A DNA stretch of 59,240 nt from Chloroflexota bacterium (GTDB lineage: Bacteria; Chloroflexota; FW602-bin22; JACPRP01), in contig JACQUC010000264.1 of NCBI GenBank assembly GCA_016210495.1, positions 1 to 59,240 of the forward strand. The letters are read 5' to 3'. A program made the position numbers and the translations under genes. Below the pieces are notes generated by a model, which searched no databases, was not told the DNA's origin, and saw only the letters and a program-made list of their open reading frames with translations. Shown piece after piece: positions 16,627-24,606 of this stretch; within the stretch, counting starts at the first letter, position 1, and each line of letters opens with the position of its first letter.

Positions 16627-17148
16627 ATGATCAAGCTTCTCATACGCGCAAGCGTACTATTGCTCACCGCTATGGTCGTGTTCACAGGCAGTGTTGCCGC
16701 CCACGACGGTCGCCACTTTGTCGCCCGTCTATCGGGCGGCGAGGAGGTTCCAGCGCGAGAGACCCCGGCGGAAGGCAAAGCCAGGTTCCAGCTCAGAGAG
16801 GACGGTACGGCGCTGAGGTTCAAACTCATCGTTGATGATATCGAGAACGTCGTTGCCTCACACATTCATTGCGCGCCCGCGGGAGTAAACGGCCCTGTTG
16901 GAGTCACGCTCTTTGGGCCCGCTGCGCCGGGTGGAGGTCCAGTGGATGGGCGAATCGCTCGGGCGACCGTGACGGCTCCCGACGCGGGCAACGGCTGCAA
17001 CTGGGCGAACCTGGCGGCAGTTATCGCCGCGATGGAAAGTGGTAACGCCTACGTCAACGTCCACACCAATGACGGCGTCGCACCGCCCAACACCGGCCCC
17101 GGCGACTTCCCCGGCGGCGAGATTCGGGGTCAGATCGAGGAGAAGTAG
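16627..17148 (+). CDS. Secreted CHRD-domain protein
   Basis: 173 residues. A signal peptide (hydrophobic residues ~6-22, ending near VAAHD) is followed by a single CHRD domain: FVARLSGGEEVPARETPAEG, the HIHCAPAGVNGPVGVTLF histidine/cysteine segment, and a C-terminal YVNVHTNDGV...GEIRGQI end. CHRD domains occur in exported bacterial proteins and in chordin; their bacterial role is not established. The start at ATG 16627 follows AAGGAGGATTCG, an excellent ribosome site. It appears monocistronic. Confidence 0.88.
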   Translation: MIKLLIRASVLLLTAMVVFTGSVAAHDGRHFVARLSGGEEVPARETPAEGKARFQLREDGTALRFKLIVDDIENVVASHIHCAPAGVNGPVGVTLFGPAAPGGGPVDGRIARATVTAPDAGNGCNWANLAAVIAAMESGNAYVNVHTNDGVAPPNTGPGDFPGGEIRGQIEEK

Positions 17149-17425
17149 CGCCTGATCAGGCAATCCTGCCTGACAACTTGCCGAGTCGCTCCAGGGCCAG
17201 CATACGAATTGCTGTCGAGGGCCCGATACCTCTCGACTTGATTTCGCGCCTTCAGGATTGTTGCCTGATCGATGGGAGGTCGACATGCTGACCCGGCTGC
17301 GGCAATGAGACAGGAAGCGTCAAAGAACAGAAGGGTCGCGCCATCAATCGTCATGCGGACTAATTAGTTACGCCCGGCCGCCTTGCGGAGCGGCGAGTCG
17401 TCCGGCGCTCGGTGACCTTACACTA

Positions 17426-17454
17426 TTGACTTGTCCAGCGTCGCTTGCTATAGT
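17426..17454 (+). promoter_or_regulatory. Promoter of the flavoprotein gene
   Basis: TTGACT (17426-17431), 17-base spacer, TATAGT (17449-17454), 46 bases before the start codon. In the remaining gap from 17149 the only structure I see is the 12-bp palindrome GCCTGATCAGGC at 17150-17161. Confidence 0.75.
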
Positions 17455-17500
17455 CAGAATGCTAAATGCTTCGCACCACCCAAATGGCACGTGAGGCACT

Positions 17501-18316
17501 ATGTTGATTAAGGTCCTGGGCATTTGTGGGAGCCCGCGCCGTCGCGGGAACTCCGAGTTCTTGCTCCAAGAGGCGCTGGCCGGTGCCAAAGAAGCGAGCG
17601 CTGGCGAGGTCGAGGTCGAGCTCTACAGGATCTCCGGCAAGAAGTACGTGCCTTGTGACGCCTGCTTCTCTTGCAAGAAGCTGGGCGGGGAATGCCGCTG
17701 GAAAGACGACTTCCAGGAACTCCGCGACAAATGGCTGGCGGCGGATGCCATCATCTACTCTGTCCCCGTGTACCATATGTCCGTGCCCGGCCAGTTGAAG
17801 TGCTTTATCGACCGGCTGGGCAACAGCCTCTATGCCCACCACAAGACCGCGCTGCCGTTCCAGTTCAAGACCGTCGCCGCCATCGCGCAGGGTGGCCAGT
17901 TCTTCTGCGGCCAGGAGCACGCTATGACCGACCTCATCAACCACGCCATGACTATGGGCTGCATTCCTGTGTCCGGCGACAAGGAGTACGGCTACATCGG
18001 CGCCGCGGGCTGCGCCTTCGGCGGGAGGGGAAAAGAGTCGCTGCGCAAGAACTTCGAAGAAGGAGAAGAATCGGCCAGAGTGGCGGTGCAATCGGCGCGG
18101 ACTATCGGGCGGCACTGCGTGGAGATCGCCCTGTTTCTGCTATCAGGGGCGAAGCAGCACCGGGACGTCGTCGGCGCGCACTACGAGTACGGCACGCTGG
18201 CAAAGCGCCTGGGGATTCCATCCGACCCCATCGCCGCCTTGCAGGGCATCGGCAAGGGTGAGCGATTGGTGGAAAAGCTGCTGGCAGAGCGTCGGCGTGA
18301 TCAGGCAAGAGAGTGA
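17501..18316 (+). CDS. NADPH-dependent FMN reductase / flavodoxin-like protein
   Basis: 271 residues. It has a flavodoxin-like fold: the FMN phosphate loop GICGSPRRRGNSE at residues 7-19, a Cys-x-x-Cys pair (PCDACFSCKK, residues ~51-58) as in iron-sulfur flavoprotein relatives, and a second flavin loop YSVPVYHMSVPGQLKCFIDR. It probably transfers electrons from NAD(P)H to FMN or to a small substrate in the cytoplasm. About 70 C-terminal residues extend beyond the minimal domain. It is expressed from its own promoter. A link to the flavin-dependent UbiD enzymes is possible but unproven; it is not UbiX. Confidence 0.82.
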   Translation: MLIKVLGICGSPRRRGNSEFLLQEALAGAKEASAGEVEVELYRISGKKYVPCDACFSCKKLGGECRWKDDFQELRDKWLAADAIIYSVPVYHMSVPGQLKCFIDRLGNSLYAHHKTALPFQFKTVAAIAQGGQFFCGQEHAMTDLINHAMTMGCIPVSGDKEYGYIGAAGCAFGGRGKESLRKNFEEGEESARVAVQSARTIGRHCVEIALFLLSGAKQHRDVVGAHYEYGTLAKRLGIPSDPIAALQGIGKGERLVEKLLAERRRDQARE

Positions 18317-18459
18317 TCGGGTACGACGCCCTGGCCGATGTGTGCCAGGAGCGCCAGCAGGTCGACCGGCATTGTTTATCCCCACGTTTGCAATAATAGC
18401 TGCCTGGAGGCCGGCCCTCGGCCTAACCCTCTCCCAGAGGGAGAGGGGTGTGGCGACGG

Positions 18460-20652
18460 TTAGTTTCGCTTGGCGCCTGTTACGTATTCGGCCTCGTCGT
18501 CGGCGGTGCGGTGGCCGCTGTCGTAGTGGTTCAGAACCACCTGCACCTGGGCGAGGGTCAGGGCGGGCGTCTTGTCGGCGTCGGAGTTCTCGATGGCCCG
18601 GAGCTTGGCCTCGTCACACAGCGCCTTCACCTTCGCCGCCGAGAAGCCGACGGTACTGCGCACGACGGCTTGTACGATGTCCTCGATCTCATCCTGCCTG
18701 GCCAGGTTCACGCCGGCCATCTGAATGCGGGCGATCGCCGCGCGGGCCGCCTCGTCGGGCATGGGCACGTACAGGTGCGTGCCGAAGCGTCCGGGGCGCA
18801 GCATCGACTCGTCGACGAGCTCCACGCGGTTGGTGGCCGCGATGACGACCACATCGCCCAGTGCCTCGATGCCATCCAGCTCGGCGAGCAGTTGGTTGAC
18901 CACGCGCTCGGTGGTCTTGGTGCCCAGATCGCCGCCGCGCCTGGGGGCGATGGCGTCTAACTGGTCGAAGAAGATGATGGTGGGCGAAAGCTGCCGGGCC
19001 ACGCGGAAGATGCGACGGATCATCTCCTCCGACTCACCCAGCCACTTGGTGAAGATCTCGGGGCCTTCGACGGCGATAAAGTTGACACCGCACTCGTGGG
19101 CGACCGCCTTGGCCAACAGCGTCTTGCCGCAGCCGGAGGGGCCGTAGATCAGTATGCCCGATGAAGGCGACATTTTCATCGACTTGAACTGGTGGCGGCG
19201 CATCAGCGGCAGGGAGACCAGGCGTTGGAGCTCGGCCTTGACCTCCTCCAGACCGCCGATGTCTTTCCAGCCTACGTCAGGAACGGTAACCAGTACCTCG
19301 CGGATGGCCGAAGGCTGAATCTTGGTCAGCGCCACCTCGAAGTCGGTCCTGGTGACCCAGAGGTTCTCCGGCGCCACGCTCAGGCCCTTCCACTTGTGGC
19401 CCAACTTGCCGCCGGAATAGCGGCGGAGCGAGGCCAGGCCGGCCTCGCGGCAGATTTCCATCAGGTCCGCGCCGACGAAGCCGGGCGTGAGACGGGCCAC
19501 CTCCGGGATGAAGTCGATGGCTTCGTCCGCCAGCGGCATCTCGCGGCTGTGGATCTCCAGGATCTCCTGGCGCCCGTCGGCATCCGGTGGACCGACGAAG
19601 ATCTCGCGGTCGAACCGGCCGGGACGGCGGGCAGCCACGTCGATGGCCTCCAGGCGGTTGGTCGTGCCGAGGACGATAATGCCGTCGACGCGGTTCAGGC
19701 CGTCCATCAGCGAGAGCAACTGGGTAACCATACGGGTATCGGACTGGGCGCCGCTCTCGCCGCGTCGCGGCGCGATGGAATCCAGCTCGTCGATGAGAAT
19801 GACGGAGGGCGCGTGATGGGTGGCTTCGTTGAAGACGCGGCGGAGGTTGCTCTCCGTCTCGCCGTACATGGTGCCCACCACCTCGGGCCCGTTGATGTAG
19901 TAGAAGCGGGCCTGCACCTCGTTGGCGAGGGCGCGCGCCAGGTGGGTCTTGCCCACACCCGGCGGGCCGTGGAGGATCACCCCCCGGGGCGAGTTGATGC
20001 CCAGTTGCCGGTAGACCTCGGGCATCTGCAAGGGCAGTTGCAGCAGCTCGCGCACGGCGTCGAGCTGGCGCTGCATCCCGCCCACATCGTCGAAGGTCAC
20101 GTCGGTGACGGCGTCGGTGTGCAGGTTTTCGTTGTACTCGAGATGCACGTCGGTCTCCGCCGTGATCACGCCGGGACCGTCTTTTAAGTCGACGACCTTG
20201 TACGTGGTGCCGGCCACGGAGTCGTGGAACCGGATGTAGAGCACCGAGCCCATCGTCACCGGGGTGCGGCTTTCGACCAGCGTTTCCAGGAGGTGTGTGT
20301 CGAGATGGTGCGCGGTAAAAACGTCGATAGAGGGCAGAAGATTGATCTTCTTGACCTGCTTCTCGGGGATCTTCGTAAGGCGCACTTCCTCACCCAGTCG
20401 CACCTTTATGGCCTGGCGCAGGAAGCGGTCCAGGTGGATCAAGCCGGGCTGCCTGTCCTCGGGTCGTGGCTGCGCCACACGGGCCACCGTGCTGCGTCCG
20501 CCATCGGTTTCTATCGAGATGAGGTCGTCGACCTCGATCTGGCGTGCCCTCAGGTCGTCGGCGTGCAGGTAGCAGAGGCACTTGCAACTGCTGGCGTACT
20601 CGACGGACGATCGAGCGACACGCAGTATATTTCCAGTGTCCCGCTCAGTCAT
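18460..20652 (-). CDS. CDC48-type AAA+ ATPase (N domain, D1, D2)
   Basis: 730 residues. It has a Cdc48_N-like barrel (residues ~8-95), then D1 with Walker A GPPGVGKT (229-236) and Walker B LIDELD (286-291), then D2 with Walker A GPSGCGKT (504-511). Both arginine-finger segments are present. The D2 Walker B reads FFDQLD (561-566): the catalytic Glu is Gln. Such ATPases form hexamers that unfold proteins. If Q564 acts like laboratory Glu-to-Gln mutants, D2 would bind but hardly hydrolyse ATP, and D1 would do the work (inference). The start ATG overlaps the stop of the upstream cupin gene by 8 bases, behind GGAAGGG, so translation is coupled. Confidence 0.9.
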   Translation of the reverse strand: MTERDTGNILRVARSSVEYASSCKCLCYLHADDLRARQIEVDDLISIETDGGRSTVARVAQPRPEDRQPGLIHLDRFLRQAIKVRLGEEVRLTKIPEKQVKKINLLPSIDVFTAHHLDTHLLETLVESRTPVTMGSVLYIRFHDSVAGTTYKVVDLKDGPGVITAETDVHLEYNENLHTDAVTDVTFDDVGGMQRQLDAVRELLQLPLQMPEVYRQLGINSPRGVILHGPPGVGKTHLARALANEVQARFYYINGPEVVGTMYGETESNLRRVFNEATHHAPSVILIDELDSIAPRRGESGAQSDTRMVTQLLSLMDGLNRVDGIIVLGTTNRLEAIDVAARRPGRFDREIFVGPPDADGRQEILEIHSREMPLADEAIDFIPEVARLTPGFVGADLMEICREAGLASLRRYSGGKLGHKWKGLSVAPENLWVTRTDFEVALTKIQPSAIREVLVTVPDVGWKDIGGLEEVKAELQRLVSLPLMRRHQFKSMKMSPSSGILIYGPSGCGKTLLAKAVAHECGVNFIAVEGPEIFTKWLGESEEMIRRIFRVARQLSPTIIFFDQLDAIAPRRGGDLGTKTTERVVNQLLAELDGIEALGDVVVIAATNRVELVDESMLRPGRFGTHLYVPMPDEAARAAIARIQMAGVNLARQDEIEDIVQAVVRSTVGFSAAKVKALCDEAKLRAIENSDADKTPALTLAQVQVVLNHYDSGHRTADDEAEYVTGAKRN

Positions 20653-21250
20653 TCCCTTCCTGCTCCTGAAGCTTGCGGTATTCCGGAGAGTCCTCCAGCT
20701 CCTCGAAGCCCGACCCCTTGTCCACGCCGAGCACGTCGATAAGGTTCGGCTCGCAGGCCACCATGACGACCGGCTTCTCGGGGTCGGTGTTGAAATGCTG
20801 GTAGACGCAGCCTTCCTCGCGCAGGGGAAGGTTGAGCACGTCGCCGGCGTTCCACGGATGCTTGATGCCATCCAGAATGGTGAAGCCCTTGCCCTCGAGA
20901 ATATGGAAGATCACGCCACCCTGGCACTTCTGGCGGCCGCTCTTCGAGCCGGCGGGAATCTCCTGCTTGTAGAACATCAAGGTGCGCAGCGAGACGTCCT
21001 CGATCGATGGGTGGAGGTACCACTGCATCTTCCCGTGGTGATTGATCTCCCAGGGCAGCTCCTTGCCCTTGATCAGCCAGATAGCCTGCTCTTTCTTTTT
21101 GCGCTGCTCGTCGCGGATGCGTAAGAGCTCGTCAAAGAAGTTCTTCTCCTTCAGGCGCTCGGTGCGTCCGTAGACGCGCTCTGCGGACGGCCCTTGCCCG
21201 GCACCCTCCGCCAACTCCTCGGGTTGTTGCGCAACAGGTTCGTCAGCCAT
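20645..21250 (-). CDS. Cupin-domain protein (second gene of the AAA operon)
   Basis: 201 residues. A charged helical N-terminus (~residues 30-65, rich in Arg/Lys/Glu) precedes a single cupin barrel: SGRQKCQGGVIFHILEGKGF as motif 1 and GDVLNLPLREEGCVYQHFN as motif 2. The usual first-motif histidines are not all present, so metal binding is uncertain. It ends inside the start of the CDC48-type gene and begins 20 bases after the upstream cupin gene, making a three-gene operon. A role as substrate, regulator or enzyme partner of the AAA ATPase cannot be told from sequence. Confidence 0.82.
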   Translation of the reverse strand: MADEPVAQQPEELAEGAGQGPSAERVYGRTERLKEKNFFDELLRIRDEQRKKKEQAIWLIKGKELPWEINHHGKMQWYLHPSIEDVSLRTLMFYKQEIPAGSKSGRQKCQGGVIFHILEGKGFTILDGIKHPWNAGDVLNLPLREEGCVYQHFNTDPEKPVVMVACEPNLIDVLGVDKGSGFEELEDSPEYRKLQEQEGND

Positions 21251-21270
21251 GTATCGGCACCTCCAATAAT

Positions 21271-21780
21271 TTACTTGAAGTCTGGGGCGTTAGAGCGCTG
21301 CTCCAAAAAGAAGCCGATCTCATCGCCGTAAGGTCGGTAGATAAAGGCCATCCACTGGCAGTTTTCGCCAGGGCGCTTGTTGTAATGCTTGTGGATGACG
21401 CCGTTCTCTTTGATGGGCAAAAGCAGCAGGTCGCCTGCCGCCCACTCGAACTTTTCGCCGTCTACCTCGGTGTAGCCCTCGCCTTCGAGGACATAGATAA
21501 CCAGGCCACCCTGATGGCGGTGCTCGCCGGAGTGGGTGCGGATGTCGTGGATAAAGACGTTCCAATCGTTTATGGCGCTGTTGGTAGCCGCCTCGCGGCA
21601 GATGAAGTACTTGAGGCGACCCTGGCGGGACTGCTCCCAGGGCTGGTCCTCGTACTTGAGCACGATGTTGCCCTTGAAGGCCCTATCCCGCAACTCCATC
21701 AGGAATTTGACGCTGCGTTCGTAGGAGTCCCGGATGGAGGGCTCGCGCTCGCGCATGCGCACGCGTTCTATGTCCGGCAT
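21271..21780 (-). CDS. Cupin-domain protein (first gene of the AAA operon)
   Basis: 169 residues. The helical N-terminus resembles that of the next gene (RSVKFLMELRDRAFKGNIV). The cupin core is SGEHRHQGGLVIYVLEGEGY with the HxH-type histidines, followed by GDLLLLPIKENGVIHKHYN. It looks like a divergent duplicate of the gene at 20645. ATG 21780 follows AGGAGGCGAT, ideal spacing; a longer in-frame start at 21957 has no ribosome site. A strong promoter lies about 235 bases upstream. Confidence 0.85.
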   Translation of the reverse strand: MPDIERVRMREREPSIRDSYERSVKFLMELRDRAFKGNIVLKYEDQPWEQSRQGRLKYFICREAATNSAINDWNVFIHDIRTHSGEHRHQGGLVIYVLEGEGYTEVDGEKFEWAAGDLLLLPIKENGVIHKHYNKRPGENCQWMAFIYRPYGDEIGFFLEQRSNAPDFK

Positions 21781-22013
21781 ATCGCCTCCTCGGTTGAATA
21801 TTTTGGCGAACCGTGTTGCTGGCGCTGTCTTCGGAACGGCGCCCGCTGCACCATCTCTTTTACCTTGTAGTTTTGACGTGGGCAGGTTATTACCGCGGAG
21901 CATCGGGTGTCGATGTGCAGTGCTCCCTGTCGGCGGTTGGTACGCTAGCGCGGACACCGCCGGCGTGCGGGCGATACCAAGGTGAAGGTAGGCGCCACTG
22001 GTCTAGCGGCGCT

Positions 22014-22042
22014 ATCATAGCACAGCAACAAGCCCGTGTCAA
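22014..22042 (-). promoter_or_regulatory. Promoter of the cupin-cupin-CDC48 operon
   Basis: Minus strand: TTGACA (22037-22042), 17-base spacer, TATGAT (22014-22019). The ~230-base leader to 21780 shows no recognised riboswitch. On the other side, 22045-22135 is a GTAGGGGCGGAC-type hairpin repeat next to the binding-protein stop. Confidence 0.75.
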
Positions 22043-22140
22043 TCAGTCGGTTGGCGGGGCATTGCACGCCTGGTTGCCAAGACGCCCCGCCACCCCGCCC
22101 TGGGCGGACGGCTCTGTCCGCCCCTACGTTTGTGCAAAGT

Positions 22141-23316
22141 CTACTGGAAGCCGAGCTTCTTGAGGTAGGTGAGGTCGTACATCTTGCTGAAGACCGCGTC
22201 ACGCTCGGCGGCGGTGATGGTGCCGGCTTCTACCTCTTCATCCAGGACCAGCTTGTAGCCAACGAGATTAAGTTGCGCTTTGCGGGCGAAGATCTGCTCC
22301 TTAAGTGTAAGATCGACGGTTTTCTCGGAGAACTCCTGCGGCGTATTTGTCTCCGCGATAAGGATCTTGACCAACTCCGCTCTGTTGGCCGGGTTGTAGT
22401 AATACTCCATCGTCGCGTCCATCGCCTTGAGGTAGCGCAGCAGGATATCCTCGTTCTGCTGCGCCCAGTCCTTGCGAATGACGTGGGTATCGTACTGAAA
22501 GTCCTGGTAATACTGGGTGGACAGGCCGAGGCTCTTATGCCCCTCCGCTAACACCTGGAAGTTCTGGGGTGGCCCTATCAAGCCGGCGGCGACCCCGCCG
22601 CTCTTGATCGCGGCCATGCGGGCGCCGGTGCCGCCCGATAGCACGAGGTCGTAATCGCCTTTCTTCAGGCCATTGGATGTCAGCATTTTGTGCAGGATGT
22701 TCGTGCTGCCGCCGGTCATGCCGGAGACACCCACCGATTTGCCTTTGATATCGGCGTAGCTGTTGATGCCCTTGGCGACGACGAGGTCATAGAGCGGAAC
22801 CTTGGTGATGAAGCCGCCCACCGAGGCGATGTTCGCGCCCTGCTTGACTGCCAGAGCGATGTCCAACGGGGATGCGGACGTGATCTGGAGCGAGCCGCCG
22901 ACGAGGGCCTGGATTTCCTTAGCCGCGTCGTTGGTGTAGACGTACTCGACCTCGAGCCCCTGATTCTTGAACATTCCAGCGCGCTGTGCGACCCACATGG
23001 GCAGGTAGAAGCCCATCTTCGAGAAGAGGCCGACGCTGAGCTTCACGGTCTTGGCGGGCGCGGCAGCCGCCGGCTTGGTGGGCGCGGGCGCCGGCTTAGT
23101 CGGCGCCGCCGCGGGCGTGGGGGCCGCGGGCTTTGGTGCTGGCGTGGCGGCCGGCGCGGCGGGCTTGGTCTCCGCCGGCTTAGGTGCAGCCGGTGGAGCG
23201 GCGGTCGGCTTGGGTGGTGGTGGCGTCGGCGTGGGCGTGGGCGCCGGGGCGCAGGCGGCGACCAACAGGGCCGCCACCATCAGGACAACGGTGAAGCCAA
23301 ACAAAACGGATTTCAC
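22141..23316 (-). CDS. TauA/NMT1-like ABC substrate-binding lipoprotein
   Basis: 391 residues. The signal peptide ends in a lipobox (VAAC), followed by an extreme Pro/Ala/Thr linker of ~65 residues, then a TauA-type binding domain (GFYLPMWVAQRAGMFKNQGL, GSLQITSASPLDIALAVKQG, YADIKGKSVGVSG). The GTG start at 23316 is preceded by AAGGAGGGTTAA. It probably binds a small organic solute outside the membrane; no permease or ATPase is next to it. It is distinct from the two TauA-like proteins at 3376 and 13698. Confidence 0.87.
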   Translation of the reverse strand: MKSVLFGFTVVLMVAALLVAACAPAPTPTPTPPPPKPTAAPPAAPKPAETKPAAPAATPAPKPAAPTPAAAPTKPAPAPTKPAAAAPAKTVKLSVGLFSKMGFYLPMWVAQRAGMFKNQGLEVEYVYTNDAAKEIQALVGGSLQITSASPLDIALAVKQGANIASVGGFITKVPLYDLVVAKGINSYADIKGKSVGVSGMTGGSTNILHKMLTSNGLKKGDYDLVLSGGTGARMAAIKSGGVAAGLIGPPQNFQVLAEGHKSLGLSTQYYQDFQYDTHVIRKDWAQQNEDILLRYLKAMDATMEYYYNPANRAELVKILIAETNTPQEFSEKTVDLTLKEQIFARKAQLNLVGYKLVLDEEVEAGTITAAERDAVFSKMYDLTYLKKLGFQ

Positions 23317-23441
23317 TTAACCCTCCTTTTATTGGTTATGCCTAACGGGGCGTATGGCCCGCGCTGAGACACTCCTGACCGATGGCTCCCACTGTTGCCG
23401 CTTCGCCCTTGAAGTCGGCGGTCACTGCTCTGGTAGGCGTC

Positions 23442-23470
23442 ACGATACCATATGGGGCGGCGCAAGTCAA
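23442..23470 (-). promoter_or_regulatory. Promoter of the TauA-like gene
   Basis: Minus strand: TTGACT (23465-23470), 17-base spacer, TATCGT (23442-23447), about 120 bases upstream of the GTG start. Confidence 0.7.
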
Positions 23471-23487
23471 GATGGGGGGGCCGGATT

Positions 23488-23760
23488 GAACCACGGAGGC
23501 ACGGAGACACGGAGGGGCGCGAAGGGGACGTAACCACGGAATACACGGAAGGCACGGAAAGATGCGAGGGGGACGCAACCACGGAATACACGGAGATACG
23601 GAGGGGTGCGGAGAGCAGGGCCGGGAATCGCGGTTAGGGGCCGGGAGTCGCAAGGCTGAAATGGCCGTGTCAACGCGGTTGGCGGGTATTTGGGTTCGTT
23701 TGGTGAGAACGGGGTGCGGTGAACCGCAAAAAACGCAGAGCGCGCAAAGGGCGTGGGGTT
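23488..23760. repeat. CACGGAG-type simple dispersed repeats
   Basis: Degenerate runs of (A)CCACGGAGGCACGGA and CCACGGAATACACGGA between about 23488 and 23605, then GTGAACCGCAAAAAACGCAGAG near 23717. The latter has a relative at 39430 (GTGAACCGCAAAGGACGCAA). No coding signal is convincing. Confidence 0.65.
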
Positions 23761-24405
23761 GGAGGATGAAGACGCAGGATTGGGTTTGTTTGGCAAGAAG
23801 TGCCTCGCTTGCGAGTCGTAGCTGTAGGGGCAACCCTGTGTGGTTGCCCCGGTGACCGTCTGCCGTAGGACGGTCAGTGCCAGCAACAAAGACCCATTGT
23901 TCGTCTCGGGGAGCGGGCGTTTGGGTTCGTTCGGAAATTATCAGTCGCCGCGCTAAGGTACTTCTCAGCAAGAGATCGGGCCGCTGGGCTATTATTTGGG
24001 TTCGTTCGGCAAGTCCCCACCGCGCCACCGGAGTACGCGTGTAAACCAGGTTGGCTGATATTTGGGTTCGTTTGGCCGAAATGGCTCTCGGGGCTATGGC
24101 CCTTGGGATAAGGACGAATTGGGTTCGTTCGGCAGAAATCGGTGCCATTGTTCGGCCGCCTCTTGGCTGGCGTGGCCCGGTGGGGGCGGGGAGTCGTGGG
24201 GCTGAAGTCCGTCCGAATAGGACATCAGTCCGGCTGGCAGGCGATTGGGTTTGTTTGGCAAAAATGGTTGGCATTGATGGGTTCCTCCTGTCTGGAGTTG
24301 CCGGGCGCTCGCGGTGCCCAAAAAAGTGCCTCTACTATATATATTCATTATGGGGGCGAAAAAACAACATTTATGACGGGTGGGACCATGAGTTTTCAGA
24401 AATTC
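23690..24405 (+). repeat. GGGTTYGTTYGG repeat element, copy 2
   Basis: Seven TTGGGTTYGTTYGGC-type units lie at about 23690, 23778, 23920, 23995, 24060, 24119 and 24245, followed at 24325-24405 by the conserved module (GTGCCTCTACTATATATATT, AACAACATTTATGA). It is a second, inverted copy of the 6280-6717 element; the unit spacing is less regular here. A GTAGGGGCAACC hairpin repeat is embedded at 23826-23870. Confidence 0.75.
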
Positions 24406-24419
24406 GTGGCCGGTGTGAG

Positions 24420-24479
24420 CTAGGCAGATTCTACTTTCGGGCGGAACACCTGGTGGATCGTGGAGCCGCTGCTGCCGCC
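24420..24479 (-). pseudogene. 3'-terminal fragment of a kelch-repeat gene
   Basis: On the minus strand these 19 codons plus stop read GGSSGSTIHQVFRPKVESA. They match the last residues of the intact kelch protein at 38355-39347 (GGSSGSTLHQVFRPEAECR). An in-frame TGA precedes it. It is the remnant of a second kelch gene lying against the outer edge of defence module A. Confidence 0.75.
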
Positions 24480-24524
24480 TCACAATGCGGCCGCTGGCTG
24501 TGCAAAAGGAGTAAATGCGTGCTC

Positions 24525-24553
24525 TTCCATTAAGCCTTGCTGCCTGTTATAAT
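24525..24553 (+). promoter_or_regulatory. Probable promoter of defence module A
   Basis: A perfect -10 TATAAT (24548-24553) with a weak -35 TTCCAT (24525-24530) at 17-base spacing, about 50 bases before the helicase start. Confidence 0.5.
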
Positions 24554-24606
24554 AGCGTCCGTCAACCGGCGGGGAACTAAGCCCAACTAGCTGAGGGGAG
24601 TCGCCC

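Noticed and set aside
22690..23367. Gly-rich open frames on the plus strand opposite the TauA-like gene
   Set aside because: They mirror the Pro/Ala linker of the real gene and have no ribosome site or domain.
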